From positions 90,376 to 154,375 of the forward strand of contig VSDK01022183.1 in the NCBI GenBank assembly GCA_009767595.1: a stretch of 64,000 nt of DNA, written 5' to 3'. The DNA is from Symbiodinium kawagutii (Eukaryota; Sar; Dinophyceae; Suessiales; Symbiodiniaceae). This document shows, piece by piece, positions 29,403 to 41,123 of this stretch (position 1 is its first letter; every line of letters begins with the position of its first letter). The notes beneath the pieces are model-generated. The model had not been told where the DNA came from. It worked only from the letters and a program-made list of their open reading frames with translations, and made no database searches. The position numbers and the translations under genes were made by a program.

Positions 29403-30953
29403 GCTGTATGCGGCGGTGTCGACACCCGGCGGATCCTCACGGGGCGTGCCATTGATGCCTGGTGAGTGTGGGTCAAAATCCCTAGCTGATGGGTTGATCA
29501 ATGGTAAACCATGGTCAATAATGGTTGTTAATGGATATTTGGTTGTTGGTTTTAACAGGAAAGATCGGCGTTTTTCATCTCCCTGATTTACAAGCATTTT
29601 TTGGATGATCATGGTTGTCACTGTGATTGCAGGAATCCCGAAGTCACCAACGATTGGGAAGTGATTTCACCTGGTTTTGACATTGCAGCAGAGCTCATCT
29701 GGCTCGACAGCGCGCTAGCTATGGTACCCATCTTTTTGGTACCCATCTTTTTGGTTGGCCAGCCTGTGTGCTTTTATGTCACGCATTGATGAGGATGAGG
29801 CATTGTGAACCCTGGACTCTGGAAAGTCAATCATTTTGGGAGGAAAAATTAATCCATGAGGTGATTCAATGGCAGTACCAGTCATGAAACCTGCAGTTTT
29901 GGATTATATACACCATTTCTAAATGCCTTTGCGTCCAGCTTTTGCTAGACACCGAAGACAGTGCCGAATCGTGGGGTCCTCTGCGATTGACTAGGTATCG
30001 CCAGCCACCTATCCTGTGTTTATGTAGAAATGCTCTCATCCTTATCTGCGTACCTACAGAAGTTTGTTATTTTCACACGGGAAGTGATGCCAATTTGACA
30101 ACGACCCTGCCAGTTCTGGTGTATCATGTCCGCTGTAGTTATTGGTCATGGTCATTGTTGATTGTTGGCCATGATCAACGACGAGATCAGCCACGGTTTA
30201 CCAATTTGACGACGTCTTCTGTGGCAGGACTGGTATTTGTGCAGCGGTTTTCTGTCGTTACAAAGGTTGCAAGCTTAGGGACAGGCCTTCAGGGGGCTTC
30301 AAGACTGCCAAGGAACAAAGATCCTCAGTCCTAGGAGGCTGTTCTCGTTTGCTATGCACACAGGGTCACAATTACAGAAGCTTGATATGGTTTCGATCTC
30401 ATCATTCCAAGGCATTCAATCATATGAACAATAACTATTTCCGATGTACGTCAAATGTAGACCAGGCAGAGGCCTATGCCATGGATGCAGTGTGCCAGAA
30501 CTTTGTAGCACAGGTTTTCTGGGCGATGATCATAGCAGCGCTGTGTTTTCTCGGTGACTTCCCATCACCAGGCAGGGCACCAGGCTGAACTCCTGCCCCT
30601 CTCGGCTCAGAGTTGGCGCTCAATCCGTCAGTTCTTCTCACTGGCGAAGCATCATGTGGCGCGCGGCGGGAGTTTCCTACTTGCGTCCGCCACCCAGGGA
30701 CAGAGCTTTGGAGAAGCACAGCTTTTGCAGCAGAGCTTTTGTAAAACAGAGGTCCCTTGGGGACAGCAAAGGAGTTGACCAACAATAGTCCAACCAACTT
30801 GGTTTTGTTGGGCCTATTATCCTCGAAATGGCTAGGTACCGGCCCACTGTCTTCCGTGGGGTGGGGTCCAACGTCCCATGGGGATGGAACTTCCCAAGGC
30901 TACAGCAATGAGATGGCTGCCATCCTGAGACAATGCCTTCGAGAACCTTACAG
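29403..30953 (+). CDS. Six-exon partial gene model, unrecognised membrane-type protein
   Basis: Exons 29403-29461, 29633-29723, 29939-29994, 30228-30265, 30461-30571 and 30899-30953 join without a stop, and the phases agree at all five junctions (about 136 codons). Donors are GTGAGT, GTACCC, GTATCG, GTTGCA and GCAGGG; the last exon ends before GTCGCG. Every intron ends in AG, and the fifth is GC-AG, a frequent dinoflagellate type. Introns are 162-327 bp and contain AACCATGG-like words. The product includes GRAIDAWNPEVTNDWEVISP, ELIWLDSALAM, a probable membrane segment (VFWAMIIAALCFLG) and NEMAAILRQCLREPYR. No family is recognised. The gene extends both ways; its start and stop were not found. 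Confidence 0.6.
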
Positions 30954-31040
30954 GTCGCGGGAGACTTCCGCGGAGGTTGAGACCAAGCCCGGTCAAGGGT
31001 TCACAGGGGAGTCATGACTGCTCAATGATTCATGATGGTC

Positions 31041-31132
31041 AAAAGAAATGCGGTTTATGAGTGGTTAATGATTGATGAAGATGAAGTTAAAAGAAATGCG
31101 GTTTATGAGTGGTTAATGATTGATGAAGATGA
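31041..31132. repeat. Tandem duplication, 48-bp period
   Basis: Two ~44-bp copies (31041-31084 and 31089-31132) containing AAAAGAAATGCGG and AGTGGTTAATGATTGATG, effectively identical. Confidence 0.9.
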
Positions 31133-31738
31133 TACAGTCGTCTATAGTTGTGGTTGGAATGAATAAGTGAACAACAAAATTGTCGGATGAGCAGGGCAGT
31201 ACTCGGATGAGTTTGGGATTCGACAACTTGCGTAACCGATAGGGACGACCAAATTTAGGTCATGGCAAAATTTATGGGAGTTGGTTTGCTGAGCTCTGTG
31301 GCAGCTTAGCAGCCGTTTGTATATACCCGTATGATCCTCTCAAAGGGGAGCAGAGAAAAGCTACCAGGAATTACCAGGAGATTTGCCACAACTTTGACGC
31401 GTCAGGGAGAAAGCCCTGCAAAAGAACACGGTACATTTGCTGGAGAAGGCACTCGGCGAGAGTCAAGTTGCGGGCCCATCATGCCCCTTTTGATTCGACG
31501 AGTCAGACGTTTTTATGGCAAGAAGCTTGGTGAATGTACCGTATCATCTGAGTTCGTGCCATGAATGCACTGCATCACATGGGAAGCGGGTAAATCAACA
31601 TCCATCCACAATGGTACTCCAAGTCCCACCGTCATCATTATTTGTTTACCACTGTTAAGCAATCACTAGCCTCACTTATGAGCCACTATCAGCTACTCTA
31701 AGTTATGATACCATCGATGGTCCCTCCATGCGTCGCAG

Positions 31739-31838
31739 CTGGCGGCTCCTGATTTTGCATCGGCCCAGACCTGGGTCAACGGCAACGTGGCATCGAAGAT
31801 CGTATTGGATGACTTGTCCAAGGGATTCGACACATCAG
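31739..31838 (+). CDS. Putative exon, unknown
   Basis: Opens after GCGTCGCAG and reads LAAPDFASAQTWVNGNVASK and KIVLDDLSKGFDTS. It may end at a GC donor at 31839 or run on through a Gly/Val-rich stretch to a GTGTTT at about 31893. It is likely part of the same plus-strand gene; an exon between 30953 and here must exist because the phases do not fit directly. Confidence 0.4.
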
Positions 31839-31899
31839 GCGGAGCAGTGGCGTTTGTGGGTGGAGATTTGATGAGTGGCGGTGTTGGCCGGTGTTTGTT

Positions 31900-33790
31900 G
31901 AGTGTACTGCCAAGTTGTAGAGCATTTGTGGAGATAAAAGTAGGTGAGGTGGAAAAAAAACAACTGTGTTGGCGTTCTGGGGTGCCCCAGCTTTGATTCC
32001 GAGAGGTGGCATTTGTCTCTCAAGGGTTGCTCTTCTCAGCTGGTCTCCTCAAGTTTTTTGTGAGTCAACAAGCCTAGCTTGGGGAAAGACAGGAAATGTC
32101 TCTTGGAAATTGTGGCTTCGGAAAATCAGGTGCAGCATCTAGTGAGGGCAAGAAGTGAGCATTGTGAGCTGGGAGCGGCTTGCAAAGACATTTTTAAGAC
32201 CACAAACTGACTCAGGGGTTCCGGCTGACCACCGGCAGCTCAAGCGTATAGCACAAGTTCATGTTGGTTCAAAATAATTTCACAATTGCTTGATCATGAT
32301 ACACAGGTTGAAAGATGTTGTTGCCCATAGCCAGCTACGAAAAGCAAAAAAATGGCAACAGGGCCAGCCTAAGCTCCTATTTTGAGAGAACTAGGTGACG
32401 GAGCGACATGGATTGAGATGGCAAAAAGGCAGCGCAAGAACGATGGCGAGCTCGATACAGAAACCGCCCAGTCTTATGTGAAAATCATTTGGCGCTGAAA
32501 TCAGGAGTTATGTTTTCTGCATGCCTTTCGCTAGTGAGATGACAATAGGCATGAAATGGTGTAGTGGGTATTTCATTCTATTTGTCAAGTTGCCCGATTT
32601 GACAAAGTCACCATGAGTGTAGATCAGTGTAGATCTTCACAATTAGGAACTCGCTTAGATTTTTTGATTCATTGTTGTTGTCTGAGTTGTTTGGGGTAAC
32701 ACTTCCAGGGAGGGAATCACTGCGTGCTGCTTAGGTTGGTCGATGAATTTGTCATGAGACAAGGCCGGGGCTGCCATGGTTCCAGCCTTGGTTGAGAGGA
32801 CTTGGTAGGACAAGTGTCAGCCAATCTGATGATACTTCTTGTGACATCTCCAACGTCACTATAGTCCTTGGCCAAGTGTCACCACATACAGGTGTGGAAT
32901 AGAGCTGGAGTCGAGTTGTCAGAGTGTCTCCACTAGCAAGTGGTTACAGATATGGGGGCAGTCTTCAATATTTTCTTCCCTCCAGTCAAAATAGGCACAA
33001 GTTGTGTGATTTTTACCAGTCATATCCCAAGTGTTGTTTGATTCTATGCCCAACATGGTCGCAGCCGGCTTGGATACATGTATTCTCTTAGATCATTGAC
33101 GTATATTTTTTCATCCATCAATCCATCTCTCCATCCAGACAGACACATAGACCTGCAGACACATAGATCCACATTTGTTAATGTATGCACATACCATACA
33201 TGCATACATGTGTCATTGACGAATTGAATAGGTTCGCTGTTTGTTCTACCAGAGGGACCCACCTGTCTGCTTTCTTGATGTAGGCGGTGGATGGAATCCA
33301 TGGCCCGAGCCCCGATCTTTTGTTGTTTCTGCTGTGGCCTCTTCTTGGAAACTGCCCGAGTCACATTGCCTAAGGTTGGAGGTAGATGTCTTGCCGTGGA
33401 CTGAGTGTGAAAGTTTATTTTGTCGCTTTTGTGCGTGAAGACAGACACAAGACCAACAAAAATGAGGTTACTTCCTGGTGATTGTGTATTGGCCAAAATT
33501 TTCCGACAAACACAATCCAGCGGCAATGTTTGATATTTTTTCCAGGGCTTGAGTTTCAAAGGAAGGTGGAAGACAGTTTGAACACCAGTTCCAGTTTACA
33601 CATTAGAATATGCTTTGCAGTTTTGCATCTCGGGAAGGCCGTTTCCAACTCCATCTTTCAAGCTGGGCTCTTAGAGAAGTCCTGAAATTGTGCGTGGGAC
33701 TGACATCCAGATGCCGTCAAGCCCACTGCTACCAACCGTTGCCGCGACGCAGTAGCGGACGACAGCGAGGGGTGACGTTGGGGGTGACTT
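31900..33790. other. No confident gene
   Basis: Mostly unique intron-like sequence. Weak open frames at 33044-33685 on both strands were not supported by splice signals. ACATACATGCATAC-type words occur at 33130-33220. Confidence 0.35.
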
Positions 33791-33792
33791 AG

Positions 33793-33902
33793 GCAGCGAA
33801 AGGCGTTGTCCTCGTTGCGCGAGTTCATAAGCCAGGGCCTTGGTGGCGTCTGCTGAAGCTGGTAGTGGACATGCAGAGGCGAGTGCATAGGCAGCTCTAC
33901 TT
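33793..33902 (+). CDS. Putative exon, unknown
   Basis: Opens after GGTGACTTAG and reads AAKGVVLVARVHKPGPWWRL and LKLVVDMQRRVHRQLY, ending at a consensus GTGAGG donor just before the frame would hit TGA. The antisense frame is also open but less natural. Confidence 0.4.
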
Positions 33903-34347
33903 GTGAGGGCAGGTAGGTAGGTATAGATGTATTCATGATCATTTATGTATGACAGTTTATGCATGCTCATCTCTCTCTCTCTCTATAGCAATATGTATAG
34001 ATACACAGACACATGACTGATCCTACATATAGAAACGGTCTCCAGCTTTGTAGTCAGCAGACAGGATTGCTTTGCGAAAGCTAGCTGCTACTTATTGAAT
34101 CAATCATCAAGACAGATATCCTGATTGTTACTGTTCCATTGTTAGCAGTTTGTGAAAGTTTAGTGCAATTCCTGCCATTTAATATGCATCTCCATCATTG
34201 ATTGAATAGCTGGAGCCGATCCAGCTTTGAACTAACAGAGAATGGTAGCAGCTGGAATTGCTCATATCGATACTCAATGACTAATCAGGAACAGTGACTC
34301 AATTTACTTGGCCCATGATGTACTGATCACTTCTACTTACAGCAAAT

Positions 34348-34459
34348 GGTGTTTTCTCAAAATAGGGGTACCCCCAAATCATCCAAACCATCCAATGTTA
34401 CTCATTTAGTAGCAATAAACTCATCATTTTCTAGGTCCCCTATGGCTTGAGAAAGCACC
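34348..34459 (+). repeat. Introner-like TIR element, family 1
   Basis: 112 bp with terminal inverted repeats GGTGTTTTCTCAA (34348-34360) and TTGAGAAAGCACC (34447-34459), 12 of 13 pairing, extended inward by ATAGGGG(T)ACC against GGTCCCCTAT. The left end supplies GT and the right end supplies an AG (CTTGAG) that is followed by an open exon. Confidence 0.6.
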
Positions 34460-34574
34460 AAATGAGTCACTTTTCTTGGTGAAGCCTGGTCGATCTCTGT
34501 GCTCGCGAGGCCTTTTCGTGGTGGCGTTCTTTGCGTATGTTTCAGGGCAAGCCACTGGTCCGGGTCGCGGTGAG
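34452..34574 (+). CDS. Putative exon with a membrane-like segment
   Basis: Follows the CTTGAG acceptor in the TIR of the upstream element and reads KAPNESLFLVKPGRSLCSRG then LFVVAFFAYVSGQATGPGRG, ending at a consensus GTGAGC donor. The hydrophobic run looks like part of a membrane span. No family is recognised. Confidence 0.4.
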
Positions 34575-34874
34575 GTGAGCAACGGATGAAAACAGCAGCA
34601 CTGTTAGTCAGTTTGTAGAGCACCAATTGGAGCTATTTTTAAAATAGAGCGATTGTTTAATAGTCAGTTATCTATAGCTATAGCTGTTAGTGTTTATTGT
34701 TATAGCCACTGTTATTCAATTATGTAGAGCCATACCACTGTTATTCTGTTTTCTAAACAACTAACCTTTTTAGATATGTAACAAAAACCTGAGCTCCATT
34801 TTTTGGGGGCTTCTCTTCTGTAAAGCATGGTGATTGCGACCTGTTATAGCTGTGTTATACCATGGGATGCCCAG

Positions 34875-34914
34875 CTTCACGAGCTTCACTGGTGCACAAC
34901 TGTGGGGCTACCGG
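34875..34914 (+). CDS. Short putative exon
   Basis: Opens after GATGCCCAG and reads FTSFTGAQLWGYR, up to a GTAGCC donor. It is supported only by splice-like borders and composition. Confidence 0.3.
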
Positions 34915-35099
34915 GTAGCCGAGGCGCTCGTTGAATCTAGACTAAACACCGGCTAGAAGTTGTTGTTGGTTGTCAGTAGCCATTGGTTATGATAGGGTGA
35001 ATGATTATTTATTAGTTAATAATAGGGTTGATAACAATTAGAACTTGTTAATACCAATTGTTATTCTTGGTTATCAGTAGCCATTGGTTACAATTGGTT

Positions 35100-35330
35100 G
35101 AAAGCAGGGTTCGTAATCATGATTTGCCATTGATTGAGAACCATTCATATACAACCATTAATAGCTATATATAGCCATTGATAACCATTCATAACTATTT
35201 ATAACCATCAATAATTATTATTGAGCATTATTAAGCATTACCATTCATAACCATCAATAACCATCAACAACCATTAATGACTATAAATCACCACTATTCA
35301 GCATTGATGAACCATTGATTCTGGTCGATG
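35100..35330. repeat. AACCATTNATAACCAT-rich intronic tract
   Basis: Dense irregular repeats of AACCATTGATAACC/CATTAATGAC-type words. The same vocabulary recurs between exons elsewhere (for example 51030-51130 and 54610-54770). Confidence 0.7.
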
Positions 35331-35362
35331 GTGAAGCGCATTGCGGTGTCTGGGCGCCTCAG

Positions 35363-35413
35363 GTTCCATTGTTGCTGAGCGCGAGGCCAAGTTGCTGGAG
35401 GCGAGCCGATGGG
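35363..35413 (+). CDS. Short putative exon
   Basis: Opens after GGCGCCTCAG and reads SIVAEREAKLLEASRW, ending at GTTGAG. The charged helical composition is protein-like. 35420-35950 after it is ATGATGA-rich repeat. Confidence 0.35.
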
Positions 35414-35995
35414 GTTGAGGTCCCTGGCACGGCCATGATGAAGATCAGATGAACAATGAAATTAGTGGTTATTAATGGTTGTTAATAAGTACAATCATGA
35501 AAAATAATATGATGAACATGACGAAGATGATGATGAAGATCAGATGAACGATGAAAAAGAAGATGAACAACTACTACAGTATGATTATGATGATCTTAGA
35601 GTATGAGAATAGCATGATTAATAGCATGAAAAAGAAGATGATGATAGGCTTATCTTTATGATGAATGATTATAAAGACAAGGATCACCTTCATATGAAAA
35701 AGATGATGAGAATGATGAAAAATATGATGAAAATTATGACGACACCTTACTATAAAATTATTCAGAAGATAATGATACACGCGATGAAGATGAACATGAG
35801 GAAGATGATGATTCTGACGATTGTTGATGACATTCTGATCGCCACTGCCTGCGTTGTTGTCATTTTTGTCATGATCGTCATGGTTGGCAATGATCGTAAA
35901 CTTCGTCATGAGCAACAGTCACGAATTATCATGAAGCATCACTTACCACAGTTAACCATCACTAATCGTTAATATCCACCATGAACCATCACTAG

Positions 35996-36094
35996 CCTTA
36001 TCACCGCTATGGTTGCTTGGGGTCCCAACGCTGCGAGGCCATGAAGTTGATGGGACTGCAGGACACTGCCCGATACTTGGCAGAGACCTTTCAG
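35996..36094 (+). CDS. Putative 33-codon exon
   Basis: Exactly 99 bp between a CACTAG acceptor and a GTGCCC donor, phase 0. It reads GSQRCEAMKLMGLQDTARYL and AETFQ. Good composition; family unknown. Confidence 0.45.
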
Positions 36095-36848
36095 GTGCCC
36101 GCAGCTCGGCGGTCCATGCTACCAGCACCATCCAGCTGTCAAGTTCGACATTAGAAATCACCAGTGATGGCTATTGATGGTGACAGGTGGTTGGGCTTAA
36201 CATCAGCGGCCAGAATGAAGCATTTGAAGAACATGGTCAATAACCTTGAAGGTTGGATAACATGAAGAACCATTGATAATCAATGCAATCATCATCATGA
36301 ACTATTGTAGATATATTCCGCAAAGGCTTACTAAGATCCCAGCAAAACTATTCGCATGTTTCATTGTTCACTATGGAATCACTCAATCTTCATCGAAGAA
36401 ATGTTGGATTGCTCCCCTTGAATCGCGTTTCGAGAGGAAATTCAATGTTCATATTTAAGCCATCACAGTATGCTGCTTCCGTTTGAGAAGAATATTTGGA
36501 CATTTGTTGATCCACTATTGATTGTGAATGTTTACTGATTGCCAATTCTTCATTGTAACCATTGTAAAGAAATTAACCACCTATTGATTTTAATCTCGTT
36601 AGGGGTTGATCATTGTGCGACTACCCATTGAACACCACTTTTGACCATTCTTGGTGGTTTCAAACATTTTTGATTTTCCAAAGTGTGACCAAATGGTTGG
36701 TTGGCTGACAAGCATGTTTTTCATAGGGGTGGTTCAACCACCAACCAGTTTTGTTGTTGCTTGCACAAGGACAGGTTTCCGTCTTTGCTTCTGTTGAATC
36801 CAAGGGGAAATCCAACCATCAACCATGATGGTTATCATTGCTCAGCAC

Positions 36849-36966
36849 TTGGTGGTTTCTCAAGCCATAAGGGTACCCCAACCAATCATCCAGCTTACTA
36901 GGCATTTATAGAAGCATAAACCAACCATAGCTTTGGGGTCCCCAAACTGGCTTGAGAAACCACCAA
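36849..36966. repeat. Inverted-repeat (TIR) element, family 1
   Basis: 118 bp with perfect 18-bp terminal inverted repeats TTGGTGGTTTCTCAAGCC (36849-36866) and GGCTTGAGAAACCACCAA (36949-36966). No target duplication is obvious. It belongs with the copies at 34348, 59024 and 61215. Confidence 0.75.
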
Positions 36967-37099
36967 TAGTTGTTTGACCATGGGTTTCTTGGTGATCCCC
37001 TATTATTTGCCATTATTAATGGCTATAACCGTCATTAACCACCATATTTTGAGAAACCACCATCGGTTTAACCAGTTATCATTGGCCAGCTGCCGGCAG

Positions 37100-37174
37100 C
37101 ATCGGTGCCAGGTGCTTCCTCTCTTTGTGTGGTACAGCCCGGATGCCCAGTGCTGGGCTACCATGGCACGGCAG
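37100..37174 (+). CDS. Putative 25-codon exon
   Basis: 75 bp between a CCGGCAG acceptor and a GTTGGG donor, phase 0, reading VLPLFVWYSPDAQCWATMAR. Without splicing the frame continues to a TGA at 37213 and could be the end of the gene. Confidence 0.35.
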
Positions 37175-37210
37175 GTTGGGTGTTTGGGGCCTCAGGGACT
37201 GCTTCCCGAG

Positions 37211-37258
<48 letters not shown>

Positions 37259-37265
37259 CGATGAA
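37211..37265. repeat. (ATG)n microsatellite
   Basis: About 15 perfect ATG triplets. Confidence 0.95.
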
Positions 37266-37417
37266 GAACAAGCAGAAGATGATTATACATGATTATCAGT
37301 TGATAAATATGATTTATAAATATTCGTTGGCCCCACTTTGAAGCTTGGAACTCGCAACGATGGTTTCAGAGCTTTTGGCTGCGTGCATGTGAAAAGCCCT
37401 TTATTTTTCAAAGTTGC

Positions 37418-38287
37418 ATGCCCCGATTTGCTGATTTCGCCCTGCCAATTGCTTTGGTGCTTTTGCAACTGGTTTGGTCCGGGATCTTTCAGTACTTGCC
37501 ATGGTCCGGTGACTCTCCAGCGAACGGAACAGCAACTGGGGAACTGCCGGTGGAAAACAACAAATTGGGCAGTGCGGGGCGGGTTGAGGACAACAAAGTT
37601 GCAGTTGTTGATGCTGTGAAGTGGCTGGATGAGACCGATAGCACACCTGGAACTGGGATTGAACTGCCTTTGTTTCCCCTGGGTGCATTTTATCCACCTC
37701 ATTCCCATCCAACACTAAAGATCTTCGAGCCTCGTTACCGGCAGTTGTACCAAGACGTGCTAGCAGCAAAGGTTCCAGAGTTTGCCGTCACATCTGTTTC
37801 ATTGGAGACGGGACAACTGGCAGCTTTTGGTGTGGTTCTCAGGGTCGACGATGTCGCAGATGTAGCGGAGGAAACCAAAGATCAGGTGAAATACTTGGCG
37901 AAGCATACGGTCATGAGGCGTATCGAGATCAAGTCACTAGTGAATCGAGAGGCGCTGAGGGACACGAGCAGCTACTTGAAGGCGCTGGTTGTTCCAGTCG
38001 AAGACGACCCTGCTGCAAATGAAGACGATGTTTCAGAGCTAGAGGCGGACACAGTTGAATCTTTCAAAGAATTGATTTCATTTTATCCAGATTTCCAGTT
38101 CTCAGAGAATGGGAGAGATTTGAAGTTGAATGCTTCCCGGCACGATGGGGGTTTGTGGCATTTTGCGAGCCTTTGGATTGATGGCTACTGGGCCTATCGG
38201 GCACGTTTATCGCAGCAGCAACTTCTGCTGCAAATCCAGCAGATGTACCAAAGTGAAGAACACCAGGCAAGAAGGGACGCAAACTGA
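37418..38287 (+). CDS. LON substrate-binding-domain protein with N-terminal hydrophobic segment
   Basis: 289 aa from the ATG at 37418. Residues 1-30 include a hydrophobic segment (LPIALVLLQLVWSGIF), so the protein is probably targeted to a membrane or organelle. Residues ~75-280 match the LON N-terminal (LAN) domain: ELPLFPLGAFYPP and LKIFEPRYRQLYQDVLA are the hallmark of this fold, which in Lon proteases and stand-alone LON proteins binds unfolded substrates or partners. There is no AAA or protease domain, so this is a stand-alone LON-domain protein like those of plants and algae. It is a single exon in a region where other genes are split, which fits derivation from a processed transcript. 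The partner is unknown. Confidence 0.75.
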   Translation: MPRFADFALPIALVLLQLVWSGIFQYLPWSGDSPANGTATGELPVENNKLGSAGRVEDNKVAVVDAVKWLDETDSTPGTGIELPLFPLGAFYPPHSHPTLKIFEPRYRQLYQDVLAAKVPEFAVTSVSLETGQLAAFGVVLRVDDVADVAEETKDQVKYLAKHTVMRRIEIKSLVNREALRDTSSYLKALVVPVEDDPAANEDDVSELEADTVESFKELISFYPDFQFSENGRDLKLNASRHDGGLWHFASLWIDGYWAYRARLSQQQLLLQIQQMYQSEEHQARRDAN

Positions 38288-38475
38288 CAAACATGATGTT
38301 TAAGCATCCGGGTAAGCTGTACAATCATTCAACCATCAACCGTCAGGACAAGAACCGTCAGTCATCAATGAACCACTATCGATGCACAGATCAATATAAA
38401 TCCGATCCCACGGGATGAAAATTACTTTGCATGCAATTTGAGTCATACATCGCTCTGCCATAGACCAGGTCAACC

Positions 38476-38739
38476 ATGGTGGTGGTCACCGGTCCACAGG
38501 TCGTCACCCTGCAGGATCTTTCGGAAGCGCAGCTGAAAGCGGAGGTCAGTGGTCTGAAGCAGCTCTTCGACACCGAGCAGCGGCGTGCGGCCGCGCAGCA
38601 GGTGACGCTGGGGCAGCTCTTGCTGCAGAGCACGTCCCATGTGGAACGCGTGAAGCTGCTGCGCTCAGCCATCAAGGTCGAACGGGTCTTTGCGGCGGCA
38701 GAGGACCCGGAGCACCAGGGAGTGGCCTTCGTGGGCTGA
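38476..38739 (+). CDS. Small helical protein, unknown
   Basis: 87 aa from an ATG in CACCATGG-like context (CAACCATGGTGG). It is GC-rich and strongly biased to G/C-ending codons, unlike its flanks. The sequence is mostly helical and Gln/Leu/Glu/Ala-rich (LSEAQLKAEVSGLKQLFDTE, RVKLLRSAIKVERVFAA), possibly a coiled coil. The frame starts ~190 bp after the LON gene on the same strand. It could be a complete small gene or a last exon. No family is recognised. Confidence 0.5.
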   Translation: MVVVTGPQVVTLQDLSEAQLKAEVSGLKQLFDTEQRRAAAQQVTLGQLLLQSTSHVERVKLLRSAIKVERVFAAAEDPEHQGVAFVG

Positions 38740-40145
38740 CGAAAAGGAGCTGCGGGGTGGGTCCTGTGTCATGGTGGGCGAAAATTGCAGGAAATGGAGA
38801 CAGTAGTGGTTGAGGGGGTTCAGCCTGATCTCGTGTTTTTTTTTTGGGGATCGTGGCACGACACTTCCGGTGGGTTTACCTCTCCGTTTGCCATCCCGTG
38901 CCATGCCGTGGGGATCCATGGGGTGCTGTGATGTTCTATGATGAGTGATGATGCAGAAGACCCCAATAGACAGCATTTTGCACATGCTTTGCTTCACGTA
39001 CACAGACAGAGATGCACTCAACCAATGAACACAGGAGAAAGAACCCTTGGTTGAGAAGTTTTGAAGATGGCTGCTTATTGTTGGTTTCATGCCCTTTTAC
39101 GAACAAGTATTGGTCATTATCAATCGCTAGGAATTATACATTCTAATTAGCCATTACAAACTATTCATGGTTTATTATTCACCGCTATTGACCATGATTA
39201 GTCATCGATTGGCCATTCTGAATCAAACCTGAAGTGACTACTGGCTGTACCAGCCAGTTTGAAGCCTATTGTCAACCTCTATTAGTGATTCTTGGCCATC
39301 ATTGGTTATGAAGGGTGTAGGTGACTTAGGCACCCTAAATAGGTTATAACCAGGGCTACACCACTCGCCATGGATCAAACTGGCAAAATCAGCACTGCTT
39401 AGGCCTTCAGCTGTCAGTGGGTCTTGGTTTTGGAGTCTTTACCAGGCACGACTCGTGCGCGCATGGGAGCTGTTCTCTCCCTGAGAGATGGATGACAAAT
39501 AGTGGTCACTGGTCACTGGTGACGGTCAATGCTTGATTAACCACGATAGCAATGGTTGATGTTGGTCAGTGATGGAGAATGTTCAATGATGGTGAATGAT
39601 AGTCAATGATGGGTGATGATGATTAGTCAGATGGTTGATGATGGTTGACAATGGCCAAAGGTGATTGATGATCGCAAACACTGATAGTGCATGGTAGTTG
39701 ATAGTGCTCAGTAGTGATATGCTGTGATATCACAATCCTTTCCTCCTGGATTAGCCCTTTGTGACCCTCCATAGATTCAATTCTTGACCCGCGTTCTTGC
39801 GTGTTTCATATCGGAAGGGATTAAGTTGGGGGCGCCGCACGGACATGGTAACCCCAACTATGAACCAACTTGGATCACTTGGGTACAGCCGGGCCTGTGA
39901 GAGTAACATCAGCTCACAAGCTGCGTAACGTGTGTGAACAGATGTGAACGCTTAAGAGGCTCTCCCAACGATGCAGAGCAGTAATAGTTCTCCTTTGCAT
40001 TTTGCGTAGATCATTGTTGGTCATTGTCCACCATTCTTGTTGGTTAATATTGACCCGTAGCCAATATAGTTGGTATATATCCCCTATAAATTGTTCGTTA
40101 TCATCCCCTACTATTAACCATTAACCAGCTATTATTGGTGCCATC
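38740..40145. other. No confident gene
   Basis: Rich in GATGGTTGATGATGG and AACCATTGACC words. No exon with both good composition and splice sites was found. Confidence 0.4.
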
Positions 40146-40149
40146 TACC

Positions 40150-40370
40150 CAGCTCGCCATGTGACTCTCGTTTCACGACCTGTCAACGAAAACCCACGGC
40201 CGTGTGCGGTGCAACCGGGTTTGCCAGGTGCGACCCAGCATTGTTGGCCGCCTTCTTGAGTCTCACAGGCGATCGCTGCGACGGGTTTCGACCAACCGGC
40301 CGCTTGGGGCGACCCATGACGTTGGCACCATGGATTGTTTGGACTTGTCCACAAAGTGCTGAAGTTGTTG
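40150..40370 (+). CDS. GC-rich coding-like block, strand uncertain
   Basis: The plus-strand reading includes VCGATGFARCDPALLAAFLS and TGDRCDGFRPTGRLGRPMTL. Two antisense frames are open as well. The sharp GC rise against its AT-rich flanks marks an exon, but neither borders nor strand can be fixed by eye. Confidence 0.3.
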
Positions 40371-41123
40371 CTTCATTTGGAGAACATGTGCAGCTGGGAT
40401 AGTATGTCAATTTCACAGGGAAACACCATGCTTGACAGACACAAACCCTTCCAAGCTGAGTGTGATGACCACCCTTCTGGGCGTTTCGGCGAACTGATGC
40501 TGCACATCTTCATTACACTCACCAATCATGGTTTCGAATGGGGGTTGTTGCATGGCACCCGTTCTCAACGTGGTTCGAAGATGCAGCCTTGGTTGAGAGG
40601 TTATGTGTTAAGAGCCTACCTGATTGGACACAAGGCCCATTGTAACCCATGGCTACCGAACACTTCAACATCTTCAGTTCGATTCACCACCTTCCCAGCT
40701 GCCAGATGTCTCCAGCCTGGGTGACGGAATGCTTATAGTGCAGGTTTCATGAAACCAGTTTTCCTGGAAAGGGTCACTGTCAATTGGTTAGAGTACGCAG
40801 AGTAGTACACTGAGTACGCAGTTCATGCATTGTTTCACCTGCGCAGCAGCCACTTGGGTTCTCCCCGGCAGCTTGTGGCGCGAAAGGTCTGCGCATGCTG
40901 AGATTTGGATGGATGGAACCACATGAATTGGAAAGGCAGATGTAGAGAGAGCTTGGAGGCTGAGGTCGGACTTGCAGAGACAAACCGCACGGCAATTTTC
41001 TGGCAATCTGTTGCTTCGCATGGAGGCATGAGCCAAGGTGAAACACGATAAGATGGGGCACGTCGTCGCTCCGGTTCTGCTTCTTTCCTATCACCAGAAA
41101 TGCAATACAATTTAAACACACTG

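Noticed and set aside
32806-33040. CAAGTG words at about 32808, 32870 and 33030 as further AAGT hairpins
   Set aside because: The arms pair over three b.p. or fewer, unlike the element's 4-7 bp stems.
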